The notes under the pieces: generated by a model
The model's database searches: none
The model's input: the letters and a program-made list of their open reading frames with translations, nothing else
Told to the model about the DNA's origin: nothing
Made by a program: the position numbers and the translations under genes
Assembly (NCBI GenBank): GCA_030148065.1
Contig: JASBUC010000011.1
Location: forward strand, 1-37,808
Reading direction: 5' to 3'
DNA from: Legionellaceae bacterium
Lineage (GTDB): Bacteria; Pseudomonadota; Gammaproteobacteria; Legionellales; Legionellaceae
Length of the DNA stretch: 37,808 nt
Shown here: piece by piece, positions 8,737-18,417 of the stretch
How positions within the stretch are numbered: position 1 is the first letter of the stretch
Layout: each line of letters starts with the position of its first letter

Positions 8737-9435
8737 TTAAGCGCTCTCACCTGCTGCCATGTCTCTGATTAACTCTTTACAACGCTCCAATGCTTGATGT
8801 GAGACTTCCTTTTTTTCATCATCTAAAATTTGACCACCCAACTCTTTTTTCAACGCTTTTAAAGAGTCAACCATTAAAGAAAAACGCTCACTGTCAACGC
8901 CACTGCAGCCACTTAACTGCATAAAGAGGGTTAAGCCTTTGCAGTTTAAGCTTCCCATGTGGTGAATGTTAAAAGTGCCAGGCTCTGTTGCTTGTGCCAA
9001 GCTAAATAAAATGGGGCCACGACCATTTTTATCTTGAAAGCGATGAAAAATTTTCATTTCGCCAAAGCGCAACCCTTGGCTTAACAAGGCCTGCAGCAAA
9101 TCATAACCACCAAAAAACTTTCCTTTTGGGGCCATTAAGTGAAACACCGCCAACGGCTGGTTCGCACAGGTTTGCTTGGCGCGACTCTCTGAAGAAGCAG
9201 CCTCATCAAGCGGCCCCAAGCTGTCAGTTTTTCGCTCACTGACATCAGTCTCATCGATTTTTCGTTTTTTAGACACGCTTTCTTCTTCAAAGAGTTTGTC
9301 TACGTTGCCCACAGCTGGTGGCACCTCACTAAACTGCAGGGCCGCTTCTTGTCTTTTATTCTTAAATGAGGCCACAATTCCTACAAGAATTAAGGCGCCT
9401 AAGCCGCTTAAAATAATCGTTGTTGTTAGATCCAC
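8737..9435 (-). CDS. zipA: Cell division protein ZipA
   Basis: ZipA anchors FtsZ to the inner membrane at mid-cell. The 232-residue protein has an N-terminal membrane helix (about residues 6-22), a short charged linker, and a C-terminal ZipA/FtsZ-binding domain (about 98-230) recognisable from FHLMAPKGKFFGGYDLLQAL, GLRFGEMKIFHRF and the MGSLNCKGLTLFMQL strand. It is shorter than E. coli ZipA (328) because of a reduced linker. The start is GTG at 9435, supported by an AGGAG six bases upstream. It follows smc by 13 bases, the common gammaproteobacterial order. The usual next gene, ligA, is not here; a uridine-kinase-like gene takes its place. Confidence 0.93.
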   Translation of the reverse strand: MDLTTTIILSGLGALILVGIVASFKNKRQEAALQFSEVPPAVGNVDKLFEEESVSKKRKIDETDVSERKTDSLGPLDEAASSESRAKQTCANQPLAVFHLMAPKGKFFGGYDLLQALLSQGLRFGEMKIFHRFQDKNGRGPILFSLAQATEPGTFNIHHMGSLNCKGLTLFMQLSGCSGVDSERFSLMVDSLKALKKELGGQILDDEKKEVSHQALERCKELIRDMAAGESA

Positions 9436-9448
9436 TCTGATCTCCTCT

Positions 9449-12400
9449 TTATTCTGCTAACTCAACAGCCTTTTCAACATCTACTGACACAATTCTAGAA
9501 ACACCCGGTTCGTTCATTGTGACCCCAGATAAGTGGGATGCTAGCGCCATGGTCAGTTTGTTATGGGTAATAAAAATAAATTGTACTTGACTCGACATTT
9601 CTTTGACCAACTGACAATAGCGAGATACGTTGGCATCATCTAAGGGCGCATCCACCTCATCGAGCATACAAAAAGGCGATGGGTTTAATTGGAAAATTGA
9701 AAACACCAAAGCCACCGCCGTCATGGCTTTCTCCCCACCAGAGAGCAAATGAATGGTGCTGTTTCGTTTGCCTGGTGGCTGAGCAATGACGGACACGCCA
9801 GTCTCTAACAGATCGTCACTGTCACATATGAGCTCAGCACGCCCCCCACCAAAGAGTCTTGGGAACAAACTCTTAAACTCACTGTTGACCAAATCAAAGG
9901 TTTCTTTAAAGCGCTGCTTACTTTCTTTGTCGATTTTAGAAATGGCAACTTCTAAGGTCTCTAAAGCTTTTTCTAAATCCGCGCACTGCTCATCAAGGTA
10001 GGTCTTACGAACCGACTCTTCTTGATGCTCTTCAATGGCCGCTAAATTAACCGCACCTAAGCGCTGAATTTTACCTTTAACATGCGTAAGCGCCTCACTG
10101 ACAGCTTGCTCGCTCTCATTCGCATCCAAACCGTCTAAAGAACTCTTTAAATCGTCTTCGTCAAGGGATAAGTCTTCAAAGATGGTCTGTAGCCGAACCA
10201 ATTCTGATTGTCGATCAAGTTTAATCGCACCAATCTTCTTTTCTATCCCTGAGACAAGCTCACGCTGAGTGCTGATTTCTTTTTCAATTATCGACACTTT
10301 TTCTTTCTTGCCATCGAGCTCTATTTTTAATTTTTTTAGCCGCTCTTCAAGCTCAAGGTGCTGATTAGTCTCTTCTTTTAAAGCCGTTTCTTTGGCTTGT
10401 AATTCCTCATCACTTAAAGCCTTTAATGCAAGCTCAATCTCTTCTTGCTTATTGCTGGCCTTTTGCAGACGCTCTTTTTCTTTTTCCAAGCTCTGCAAGA
10501 TGAGCCGTCTCTCTTGTCGTTTGCTATTTAATGCCAAACTTTTATCGTTCAGATCTCTTTGAATCTCTGAGAGCGCTTGCCGAGTCTCAAGCAGCTTTTG
10601 AGAGAGGTTTTCGCGCTCAGCCGTGAGGGTCTCTTTTTGACTGCTTAAGCGCTCTGTGTCTTTAATGGCTTTTTGCCAGTTATCACGGGAGCTCTGAAGG
10701 GTTTCTTTATGAGAGATCAGTGTTTTACTCAAGCCCTCGATTTCTTCATCTATGCGATCTTTTCGCTTCTTAAATTGGCTTAAACGCTCCTTGTACAAGT
10801 TAACTTGGCCCGCGAGAGAGCGATGATTTAATTCAAGCTGCTTTAATTCATGCTCTTTTTTCTCTTTTTCTTGCTGTTTTAAAACCAGCAATTCATCCTG
10901 TTGTTCGACGTTGGCTTTCAAAGCCTGCAAGACGCTTTCTGCTTCCTCGCACTCTTGGCCGACTTGCGTCAAAAGCTTTTCGCGTGCTAGAACGCTCTCT
11001 TGTGCTTTTTCTTTACCAGGAAACTTGATAAGACCACGCGATAGAATAATGCCCTCTTTGGTGACAATGAGCTCACGCGCACTAAGCGTTGGTAATAGGC
11101 TTTTGGCATGCTCTAAATCCTCAGCAATTAAGATGTGAGCGGCGATGGTATTAAGATACGGAAGTTTGGTCTCAACAACGCTCGCAAGCGACTCCTTTTT
11201 AAGCTCTATTTGAGGAAAATTCTCATCCGACCACATCATTGAAAGTGGCAAAGAAATGGCGCCGTCTAAATCAATGCTCTCAAACGACTGTTCGCTTAGA
11301 TAAACGCCACTTAAAAGCGTGTCAAACACCGCATCTGCGGCCACTTCATACCCACTTTGCACCTTGATAAGCTCAGCCACTCGAGCCGCTTTTTCTAAAT
11401 GTCGCTGCTTTAACCAACCACCTACGGCCTGGTTTTGTTTGCCAAGGGATGCTTCTTGTAGAGCTTGCAGGGAGGCAAGACGTGCGTTCATCGAGGAGAG
11501 CTCGCTTCGTTTTTTATCGACCTCAGAGAGCATTTGTTGCTTGGCTTGCTTTTCAGCCTTGAGGCCTTTCTCTGCGTCTTTAATGCTTGTTTCAAGATCG
11601 GCTTTTTGAGCGCTTTGCTCGGCCATTTCCTTTTCAAGCTTCTCTTGCTCTTTCTCTAATTCACTAAAAGTAAGCGTTGTTTTTTCATTACCAAGCTTTT
11701 TAATTCGAAGCTCTGTGTCATTAATGCTTTGCTCTAAATGCTGAACTCTTGCTTGCTCACGGTGCGCGTCATTTGAGGCCCGGTTTAAGTCCTGATTGAA
11801 TTGGTCCCAATGTCTCTGGGCGCTGGCTTGTTCCTTCTCAGCAAGCGAAAGCTTCTCTTCTCTTGCTTTTTTCTCATCTAATAGACGAGCGTGGGTTGGC
11901 TCAAGTTCTTTTATATCACTCTCAAGCGTTCTGTCTTTGCAGCTCTGTTCTTCTATGTGATGAGAGTACTCTTTGAGGGCAAAGGAGCACTCATCTCTGT
12001 CAACTTCTAACTGTTTTCGTGTGTTTTTAAGACCAGCAAGACCCTCTTCTTGTTTGGCAAGCTCACGACCTTTTTGATAAAACTCTGCTTGCACCGAGCT
12101 GTGGTACTCTTCATCGGTCACTAAAAACGACTTTTCTTCTTCAAGCGTGCTTAGCTTGGCAGTTAACGCCGTCTGTCCTTCCAACAAGGCTTGTTCATTG
12201 CCCTTTAGTGCTTGTTCACTGCCGGTTAAGGAGGCTTGATATTTTTTTATACGAATTAAAGCAAGTTTCTCTGTTAAGCTGTGATCTTCTTCTTTCAGCG
12301 TTTGATAACGCCTTGCAACAGAGGCTTGTCTTGAGAGTTTATCAAGTTGTTTTGTGAGCTCTTCTCGGATGTCATTGATTCGCTCTAGATTTTCTCGGGT

Positions 12401-12958
12401 GTGTTTGATTCGGTTTTCCGTTTCACGACGGCGCTCTTTGTATTTAGAGATGCCGGCGGCTTCCTCTAAAAAGCCTCGTAAGTCTTCGGGTCTTGCCTCA
12501 ACCACTTCTGAGACCATTCCCTGAGAGATAATTGAGTAACTTCTTGGCCCTAAGCCCGTGCCTAGAAAAATGTCGACAATGTCTTTACGCCGACAGCGAG
12601 TGTTATTGAGGTAATATTTTGAGCTGCCATCACGAGTGACCAAGCGTTTAATCGCAATTTCGCTGTAAGAGGCATATTCCCCTAAGAGCTTACCTGCGTT
12701 GTTTTCAAAGACCAGTTCAACAGAGGCCTGCCCCAATGGGCGCCTGGTACTTGAGCCATTAAAGATGACATCGGCCATTGACTCACCACGCAAGTGCTTA
12801 ACAGACGACTCACCCATTACCCAACGTACGGCGTCAATGATGTTTGACTTACCACAACCATTGGGCCCCACTACCGCCACTAATTCACTGGGAAACTCAA
12901 CACTGGTTGGGTCGACAAAAGACTTAAATCCAACTAACTTTAGTTTTTTTAAGCGCAT
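9449..12958 (-). CDS. smc: Chromosome segregation protein SMC
   Basis: SMC is the ATPase arm of the bacterial condensin that organises the chromosome. The 1169-residue protein has the full layout: an N-terminal head starting MRLKKLKLVGFKSFVDPT with Walker A GPNGCGKSN (about 32-40); a long coiled coil; a hinge near 510-660; a second coiled coil; and a C-terminal head with signature LLSGGEKAMTAVAL and Walker B FCMLDEVDAPLDD. The longest frame begins at a TTG (12973), but that codon overlaps the -10 of a good promoter. The ATG at 12958 gives the family's standard N-terminus on a leader of a few bases. It heads an smc-zipA transcript. Confidence 0.97.
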   Translation of the reverse strand: MRLKKLKLVGFKSFVDPTSVEFPSELVAVVGPNGCGKSNIIDAVRWVMGESSVKHLRGESMADVIFNGSSTRRPLGQASVELVFENNAGKLLGEYASYSEIAIKRLVTRDGSSKYYLNNTRCRRKDIVDIFLGTGLGPRSYSIISQGMVSEVVEARPEDLRGFLEEAAGISKYKERRRETENRIKHTRENLERINDIREELTKQLDKLSRQASVARRYQTLKEEDHSLTEKLALIRIKKYQASLTGSEQALKGNEQALLEGQTALTAKLSTLEEEKSFLVTDEEYHSSVQAEFYQKGRELAKQEEGLAGLKNTRKQLEVDRDECSFALKEYSHHIEEQSCKDRTLESDIKELEPTHARLLDEKKAREEKLSLAEKEQASAQRHWDQFNQDLNRASNDAHREQARVQHLEQSINDTELRIKKLGNEKTTLTFSELEKEQEKLEKEMAEQSAQKADLETSIKDAEKGLKAEKQAKQQMLSEVDKKRSELSSMNARLASLQALQEASLGKQNQAVGGWLKQRHLEKAARVAELIKVQSGYEVAADAVFDTLLSGVYLSEQSFESIDLDGAISLPLSMMWSDENFPQIELKKESLASVVETKLPYLNTIAAHILIAEDLEHAKSLLPTLSARELIVTKEGIILSRGLIKFPGKEKAQESVLAREKLLTQVGQECEEAESVLQALKANVEQQDELLVLKQQEKEKKEHELKQLELNHRSLAGQVNLYKERLSQFKKRKDRIDEEIEGLSKTLISHKETLQSSRDNWQKAIKDTERLSSQKETLTAERENLSQKLLETRQALSEIQRDLNDKSLALNSKRQERRLILQSLEKEKERLQKASNKQEEIELALKALSDEELQAKETALKEETNQHLELEERLKKLKIELDGKKEKVSIIEKEISTQRELVSGIEKKIGAIKLDRQSELVRLQTIFEDLSLDEDDLKSSLDGLDANESEQAVSEALTHVKGKIQRLGAVNLAAIEEHQEESVRKTYLDEQCADLEKALETLEVAISKIDKESKQRFKETFDLVNSEFKSLFPRLFGGGRAELICDSDDLLETGVSVIAQPPGKRNSTIHLLSGGEKAMTAVALVFSIFQLNPSPFCMLDEVDAPLDDANVSRYCQLVKEMSSQVQFIFITHNKLTMALASHLSGVTMNEPGVSRIVSVDVEKAVELAE

Positions 12959-12972
12959 TAATAGAGTAATCA

Positions 12973-13001
12973 ATTACAGGAAAGTAATCATTTTAACTCA
13001 A
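12973..13001 (-). promoter_or_regulatory. smc promoter
   Basis: On the minus strand, -35 TTGAGT (12996-13001) and -10 TGTAAT (12973-12978) are separated by 17 bases. The start of transcription would fall near 12966, leaving a very short leader before the ATG at 12958. Confidence 0.6.
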
Positions 13002-13161
13002 AGTCTAGCAATGGGCGAGCACCAAAATATACTCGTCCTACCTCTCGGTTGGAAGATTTATACTCAAAATCCTTAAACATAATGCGACAAACACCTGACA
13101 TTATTCACCCTTCGTATAAAGTGGATACTTTTTGCTCACTAAGATTGTTTTTTTGCTCATT

Positions 13162-13178
13162 ATTAAGGTTTCCTTAAG
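13162..13178 (+). promoter_or_regulatory. PmrA-box-like direct repeat
   Basis: Two half-sites, ATTAAG (13162-13167) and CTTAAG (13173-13178), are separated by exactly 5 bases. This fits the YTTAAK-N5-YTTAAK PmrA box with one deviation. The direct repeat extends to TTAAGGTTT twice, at an 11-base period. A weak -10-like GATAGT (13189-13194) follows. In Legionella and Coxiella PmrA controls many effector genes, and the next gene is an effector-like protein. The match was made by eye. Confidence 0.45.
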
Positions 13179-13250
13179 GTTTGCAAGCGATAGTGGGTGA
13201 CCGACTAATTGACAGGCACGTCTGACTTAGAAAAGAGAGTAAAGAAGCTA

Positions 13251-14516
13251 ATGCCCTATCCAAACAGACAGGTACTTGTTCCGTATGAACTTGCGTACTT
13301 TATGCTCGCAGGTGCCGGAAAGCTGGCAATTAATAGCCTATCCCCCTATCTTAGCTTCAATCTCTTTCAGACGAGCGATTACACCCGTGGTTATAATCCC
13401 AATGACGGTGTCTCGACACACGCACAATCACAAGGTGATTTGTATGATCAACTATCATTAATGTCTCAGAGTGATGCTTTCGAGCACAGCAACACTTACA
13501 CCGACCCTGTCACACACACTGTCCCAGATACTGACACCGTCACCGACACTATTATTCACGCCATCTACCACAACGAGAACAGCACGATGCATGAAACCAA
13601 CCCATTCCAAGTTGCACTGCCGACATATGATGACACTTCTTCGGAAAACAGCGATAACGATTCAAATATTTTTTGGGACGGCGTTAACTTTTCAAACATT
13701 TTTTGGGACGGCGTTAACTGGCTGTTTGGTGATGACCCGCAAGGCAACGGCGAGAATTCTGATGCAAACAATTCATACTATGAGTACTTTAGCGGCCCCT
13801 GGTCTTTTCGAAGCAAAGTAATCCTTGCATTGGGGGCAGCGTCTGCCGCCCTAGTGGTTGGCGGCATTGCCTACCGGCTTTTAAACGGTAACATTAATTA
13901 CCAAAGCAGCAGTAACGTGGTTAATCTCCATTTCGATGGTCAATCTCTAAAAATTGACAACGGAAAGGTGAGCTTGCAACCAAGCAAACCAAACGTCCCC
14001 AAAGAAAACAAGGTGAATGTTAAAGACTGCGCAGAGCCTGATCTGGAAACAGGTCTAATCAGTAGGGGTCCATCAAACCCAACGACAGAGCTAAGCACAA
14101 ATCTTACGCCTGAAACACAGCCGATAAGCGCATCTCCTGCAACGACTAAGGCGTTCCAAGTGCAACCAAGCTTCTGGACAAAGCCAGAAGGCTCAAACGA
14201 TGCCTTTGCAAGTTTTGAACTACTACAACATGCGGTCAATGAATGTTTAAAAGAGGAGCCCTATCAAGATGAGGAGCAACGACTCTTTTTTGAGGACAAA
14301 CAGGGGATTTTGAATGATCCTAATGCCTCTCCTAAGGCAAAAGAGCGCGCCCTCGTTGCCTTCTTTAATAACCTCAGTGCGCTAGGCGATGACTTAAGAA
14401 ACACATTCTTTGAGCACATTGAAAATGACAATGACGCAATGGGTTACGCACTTAAGCACTTAGAAACAAACGCTGAGCTACACGCACGAAAAGCCCGGCT
14501 CCTCGGCAACCCATAA
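13251..14516 (+). CDS. Unknown membrane-anchored protein, effector candidate
   Basis: The family is not recognised. The product is 421 residues from the ATG at 13251, which has a weak AAAGAAG upstream; an in-frame TTG at 13209 would add 14 residues. Visible parts are: a moderately hydrophobic N-terminal stretch (about 13-38); a Thr/Asp/His-rich low-complexity region (about 75-120); two consecutive copies of a 10-residue unit beginning SNIFWDGVN (about 138-157); one strong membrane helix (about 190-211); and a polar C-terminal domain rich in acidic residues and helix formers. There is no signal peptide. The PmrA-box-like repeat upstream and the lack of bacterial housekeeping motifs suggest a translocated protein that inserts in a membrane, but this is inference. 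It lies between smc and an htrA-type gene and is convergent with the latter. Confidence 0.7.
   Translation: MPYPNRQVLVPYELAYFMLAGAGKLAINSLSPYLSFNLFQTSDYTRGYNPNDGVSTHAQSQGDLYDQLSLMSQSDAFEHSNTYTDPVTHTVPDTDTVTDTIIHAIYHNENSTMHETNPFQVALPTYDDTSSENSDNDSNIFWDGVNFSNIFWDGVNWLFGDDPQGNGENSDANNSYYEYFSGPWSFRSKVILALGAASAALVVGGIAYRLLNGNINYQSSSNVVNLHFDGQSLKIDNGKVSLQPSKPNVPKENKVNVKDCAEPDLETGLISRGPSNPTTELSTNLTPETQPISASPATTKAFQVQPSFWTKPEGSNDAFASFELLQHAVNECLKEEPYQDEEQRLFFEDKQGILNDPNASPKAKERALVAFFNNLSALGDDLRNTFFEHIENDNDAMGYALKHLETNAELHARKARLLGNP
13661..13720 (+). repeat. In-frame 30-bp tandem duplication
   Basis: 13661-13690 and 13691-13720 are identical at 28 of 30 positions and duplicate ten codons (FSNIFWDGVN type). 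The high identity at synonymous positions indicates a recent duplication. Confidence 0.9.
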
Positions 14517-14538
14517 AGCCAGGCCTCAACCCTGACTC

Positions 14539-15606
14539 TTATGGGTAGGCAGCAATATCAATGGTCTGCAAACGCACGCTTTTTAATTGCCCATCCCGTC
14601 TTATTTTTAAATTAACCCGTTGGCCAACTTTGAGCTCAGAAAGCACGTTGTACAAATCATCATAATCTTCCACGGGATGGCCATTGACCCCAACAATCAC
14701 ATCACCAAGGTGAACTCGCCCCTGATTGGTTTGATAGGTTGCGCGAAGCCCTGCTTTTTCAGCCGGGGTACCCCTCAGGATCCGATGAATCAACACCCCT
14801 TTATTCACCCCTAGTTGGCGACTAAGCTGAGGGTTCATCTGTTGAAAGCCGATGCCTGCCAAAATCACCCGGCCGTGTCGAATGATTTGCTGCACAATGC
14901 GATTAACATCATCAGCAGGTACCGCAAAGCCAATGCCATTTGAACCACCTGTTTTGGTAAAAATAATGGTGTTTAAGCCAATGAGTTCACCGTCTGAATT
15001 TAGCAATGGCCCACCTGAATTTCCTGGGTTGATGGCAGCATCGGTTTGAATCATATCGCGTATGCTAACCCCACCAAAGCCGGGTACTTCTCGCCCAAGT
15101 GCTGAAATCACGCCCACACTTAGACTGTGACTCAAACCAAAGGGGTTCCCGATGGCGAGTGCTTTCTGCCCGACCATCAGCGCTCTTATGTTAGCAATCT
15201 TTAGACCATCAAAGGTCTCAAGTTTGGCAAGGGCCGCCTTTTCACGCACTCTCAATACGGCAATGTCTTTACGAGGCTCTCCTCCGACAAATTCTGCTGG
15301 CACACTCACTTCCCCAATGGTCACCATTAAATTTTTAGCCCCATCCACCACGTGATAATTCGTAACAATAAAGCCTTCTTTGTTCCAAACTACGCCACTG
15401 CCCATGCCGCTGGATAAATTAGTGATTTCATAATTATTATTTAAGACTTTCTGATAGCGGCTGACAAAGACCACATTCGGCTGCGCCTTTTGAAAGACAG
15501 CAATGGTATTTCGCTCATTTGGCAGCAATTTTTGATAAGCATTGGCAAAGGCGCTGTTAGAAAAAAAACATAAAATGCAAGATAGCCATAAAATCACTCG
15601 TTCCAT
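14539..15606 (-). CDS. Periplasmic HtrA/Deg-type serine protease
   Basis: This is a trypsin-like protease of the HtrA/Deg family that acts in envelope protein quality control or stress sensing. The 355-residue protein has an N-terminal signal sequence ending near AFANA (23). The protease domain carries the catalytic triad His85 (VTNYHVVDG), Asp114 (RKDIAVLRV) and Ser197 (INPGNSGGP). A single C-terminal PDZ domain covers about 250-345 (GVLIHRILRGTPAEKAGLR). One PDZ and the total length resemble DegS, but a cleavable-looking signal fits a soluble Deg protease as well, so no symbol is given. It is divergent from typA with 93 bases between them. Confidence 0.9.
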   Translation of the reverse strand: MERVILWLSCILCFFSNSAFANAYQKLLPNERNTIAVFQKAQPNVVFVSRYQKVLNNNYEITNLSSGMGSGVVWNKEGFIVTNYHVVDGAKNLMVTIGEVSVPAEFVGGEPRKDIAVLRVREKAALAKLETFDGLKIANIRALMVGQKALAIGNPFGLSHSLSVGVISALGREVPGFGGVSIRDMIQTDAAINPGNSGGPLLNSDGELIGLNTIIFTKTGGSNGIGFAVPADDVNRIVQQIIRHGRVILAGIGFQQMNPQLSRQLGVNKGVLIHRILRGTPAEKAGLRATYQTNQGRVHLGDVIVGVNGHPVEDYDDLYNVLSELKVGQRVNLKIRRDGQLKSVRLQTIDIAAYP

Positions 15607-15661
15607 CCATTCCCCCTTCAGCCAAACCGTTAAAGTTTTAGTGTCAAAGATTGTGACAATT

Positions 15662-15670
15662 TGCTATAAT
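15662..15670 (+). promoter_or_regulatory. typA extended -10 promoter
   Basis: TGC directly precedes a perfect TATAAT (15665-15670), an extended -10 element. The -35 is poor. Initiation near 15677 leaves about 23 bases of leader to the typA ATG. Confidence 0.65.
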
Positions 15671-15699
15671 TTTTTAATTATTCTCTTCATTGAACGATT

Positions 15700-17520
15700 A
15701 TGGTCGCTAACATTCGAAACATCGCAATTATTGCCCACGTCGACCATGGTAAAACTACCATGGTTGATAAACTTCTACAACAAACCAACACCCTTAATGA
15801 GCGCCAAGACGTCGCCGATCGGGTGATGGATTCAAACGATTTAGAAAAGGAACGTGGTATCACCATCTTGGCTAAAAACACAGCCGTTGAATGGAACAAT
15901 TACCGTATTAACATCGTTGACACCCCAGGACACGCCGACTTTGGCGGGGAAGTTGAGCGCATTCTGTCGATGGTTGATTCGGTGTTGCTACTGGTTGATG
16001 CCGTTGAAGGCCCGATGCCACAGACTCGCTTTGTGACCCAAAAGGCCTTCGAGCAAGGACTGAACCCGATTGTGGTCATTAATAAAGTGGACCGTGATGG
16101 CGCACGCCCCGATTGGGCTGTTGATCAAGTCTTTGATTTATTTGACCGCCTCGGTGGCACCGATGAACAACTTGATTTTCCGATTGTCTATGCAAGCAGC
16201 CTACAAGGGTATGCAACCCTAGATTTAGACACCCCGTCTGAGTCGATGGAACCACTACTACAAACCATCGTTGAGCAAGTCTCCCCACCCGACGTCGACA
16301 TCGACGGCCCCTTGCAATTACAAGTTAGCTCCTTGGATTATTCTTCCTACGTTGGTACCATCGGCATTGGCCGAATTACACGCGGTCGCCTAGCACCAAA
16401 AACACCGGTGAGCGTGGTCGATGCCAATGGTAAGATTCGCTCAGGCCGAGTGCTGCAAATTTTGGGCTTCAAAGGACTCGAGCGAGTGGAAGTAGAGAGC
16501 GCTACCGCCGGTGACATTATTGCCTTTACAGGCGTTGAGCCCCTCTACATTTCTGATACGCTTTGTACCCCAAAAGAAGAAGAAGCCCTGCCAGCTCTAA
16601 AAGTTGATGAGCCAACCATTAGCATGACTTTCCAGGTCAATGATTCCCCGTTTGCTGGTCGCGAAGGCAAGTACGTTACCAGCCGAAAATTAAAAGAGCG
16701 TCTGCAAACTGAGCTTTTACACAACGTTGCTTTAAGAGTAGAAGAAACAGAACACCCCGATAAACTGAAAGTGTCCGGCCGAGGCGAGCTGCACTTATCC
16801 ATTTTAATTGAAACCATGAGACGCGAAGGCTATGAGCTTGCCATCAGTCGTCCTGAAGTAATCGTTAAAGACATTGATGGTGAACAGTGCGAGCCTTATG
16901 AGGCGGTTACCTTAGATGTGGATGAAGAGCATCAGGGCAAAATCATGGAGCAACTTGGTGAGCGAAAAGGTGAACTAAAAGACATGATTAGCGATGGCAA
17001 AGGGCGCTGCCGACTCGATTATGTCATTGCCACCCGAGGGTTAATCGGCTTTCACTCAGAGTTTTTAACTCTAACCTCAGGCTCTGGGCTTTTCTATCAC
17101 GTCTTTTCACACTATGGCCCTATGCAAGCAGGCATTGCTAATGAGCGAAAAAATGGGGTGTTGATTGCCAACTGTTCTGGCGCTTCACGTGCCTTTGCTT
17201 TATTTAATTTGCAAAACCGAGGCAAGCTCTTTGTTAGCCCACAAACGGACTGCTATGAAGGCATGGTGGTTGGCATACACGTTCGCGATAATGACTTAAC
17301 CGTTAATGTTACCAAAGAAAAACAATTAACCAACGTGCGAGCCTCAGGCTCTGATGAAAACATCATTCTAACGCCGGCGCTTAATTATTCACTAGAGGAC
17401 GCGCTAGAATTTATTAATGACGATGAGTTAGTGGAAGTCACTCCGCAAACCATCCGGATTCGTAAAAAGTTTCTTCTGGAACATGAGCGCAAGAAAGCAT
17501 CGCGGGAGAAAGGCGAGTAA
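15700..17520 (+). CDS. typA: Ribosome-associated GTPase TypA/BipA
   Basis: TypA/BipA is a translational GTPase that binds the 70S ribosome and supports large-subunit assembly and growth under stress. The 606-residue length is standard. The G1 P-loop AHVDHGKTT is at about 10-18, followed by [19 protein letters not shown] and NKVD. After the beta-barrel domain II come EF-G-like domains ([19 protein letters not shown]) and the BipA-specific C-terminus with ARG-type glycine/arginine blocks ([17 protein letters not shown]). It starts at an ATG with little Shine-Dalgarno sequence behind an extended -10 promoter. An EamA transporter follows 15 bases later, probably on the same transcript. Confidence 0.98.
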   Translation: MVANIRNIAIIAHVDHGKTTMVDKLLQQTNTLNERQDVADRVMDSNDLEKERGITILAKNTAVEWNNYRINIVDTPGHADFGGEVERILSMVDSVLLLVDAVEGPMPQTRFVTQKAFEQGLNPIVVINKVDRDGARPDWAVDQVFDLFDRLGGTDEQLDFPIVYASSLQGYATLDLDTPSESMEPLLQTIVEQVSPPDVDIDGPLQLQVSSLDYSSYVGTIGIGRITRGRLAPKTPVSVVDANGKIRSGRVLQILGFKGLERVEVESATAGDIIAFTGVEPLYISDTLCTPKEEEALPALKVDEPTISMTFQVNDSPFAGREGKYVTSRKLKERLQTELLHNVALRVEETEHPDKLKVSGRGELHLSILIETMRREGYELAISRPEVIVKDIDGEQCEPYEAVTLDVDEEHQGKIMEQLGERKGELKDMISDGKGRCRLDYVIATRGLIGFHSEFLTLTSGSGLFYHVFSHYGPMQAGIANERKNGVLIANCSGASRAFALFNLQNRGKLFVSPQTDCYEGMVVGIHVRDNDLTVNVTKEKQLTNVRASGSDENIILTPALNYSLEDALEFINDDELVEVTPQTIRIRKKFLLEHERKKASREKGE

Positions 17521-17535
17521 ATAAACGGGAGAGCA

Positions 17536-18417
17536 ATGAAGCAAAATTTAGGGATTTATGGCGCGCTGCTGGCGGTTGTTTTTTTTTGGAGCTCCGCCTT
17601 TGTTGGCATTCGTTATGCCTTGACTGACTTTCACCCTGGAGCGCTTGCGCTGCTTCGCTTTGCAGTCGCCTCACTCTGCATGCTCTGTCTCTATGTAAGC
17701 CTTAAAACGCGCAGACGACCTAGCCTTAAGGAATTGCTTGCCATGCTAAGCTTAGGGGTGGTAGGCATAGGTATTTACAATCTTGCTCTTAATTTTGGTG
17801 AGCAAACGGTCAATGCGGCCATTGCAAGCTTTATCATCAGCCTGATTCCGGTGGTGACCACGGTCCTTGCCATCTACTTGCTAAAAGAGCCCTTTAATTG
17901 GCAAATTATTGTCGGTTCTTTAATAAGCCTCTCAGGATTAGTCTTAATGGGTGGCAGTGAGCTCCTGCAGGCAAAACTGGGCATGGGTTTTTTACTAGTC
18001 TGCCTGGCAACCTTTAGTGGGGCACTCTATACCACTCTGCAGCGCCTGCTGCTAAGCACCTTTCACCCAATCGAGGTCACCGCTTTTGTGATGTGGGGTG
18101 GCACCCTCTGCTTTCTAGTCTTTACCCCTGAGCTTATAAGCGATCTAAAAACAGCGCATCTTGCTACCACCTTAACTACCATTTATCTAGGCGTCTTCCC
18201 TGCAGCCATAGCCTATGCTGCCTGGAGCTTCCTACTCTCCAAAATGAAAGCCAGCGATGCCGCACTGTATTTGTATTTACTACCACTGGTCTCAACCCTA
18301 TTAGCCTTTCTATTTCTGCACGAAGTACCAAACACTATCTCGCTAGTAGGCGGTTTAATTGCATTGTGCGGGGCGCTATACACTCATAGTAGAGTTAAAG
18401 GACTAGGAGCTGTTTGA
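17536..18417 (+). CDS. EamA/DMT-family transporter
   Basis: This 293-residue inner-membrane protein has about ten hydrophobic helices arranged as two EamA repeats (about 8-140 and 150-285). The N-terminal repeat has FFWSSAFVGIRYAL, typical of the drug/metabolite exporter superfamily. Substrates in this family include amino acids, metabolites and drugs and cannot be read from sequence. A GGGAG lies about 6 bases before the ATG. It follows typA by 15 bases and its end overlaps the convergent kinase gene by 15 bases. Confidence 0.9.
   Translation: MKQNLGIYGALLAVVFFWSSAFVGIRYALTDFHPGALALLRFAVASLCMLCLYVSLKTRRRPSLKELLAMLSLGVVGIGIYNLALNFGEQTVNAAIASFIISLIPVVTTVLAIYLLKEPFNWQIIVGSLISLSGLVLMGGSELLQAKLGMGFLLVCLATFSGALYTTLQRLLLSTFHPIEVTAFVMWGGTLCFLVFTPELISDLKTAHLATTLTTIYLGVFPAAIAYAAWSFLLSKMKASDAALYLYLLPLVSTLLAFLFLHEVPNTISLVGGLIALCGALYTHSRVKGLGAV

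Noticed and set aside
12959-12973. smc start at TTG 12973
   Set aside because: The TTG overlaps the -10 hexamer and lacks a ribosome binding site; the ATG at 12958 gives the standard SMC start.
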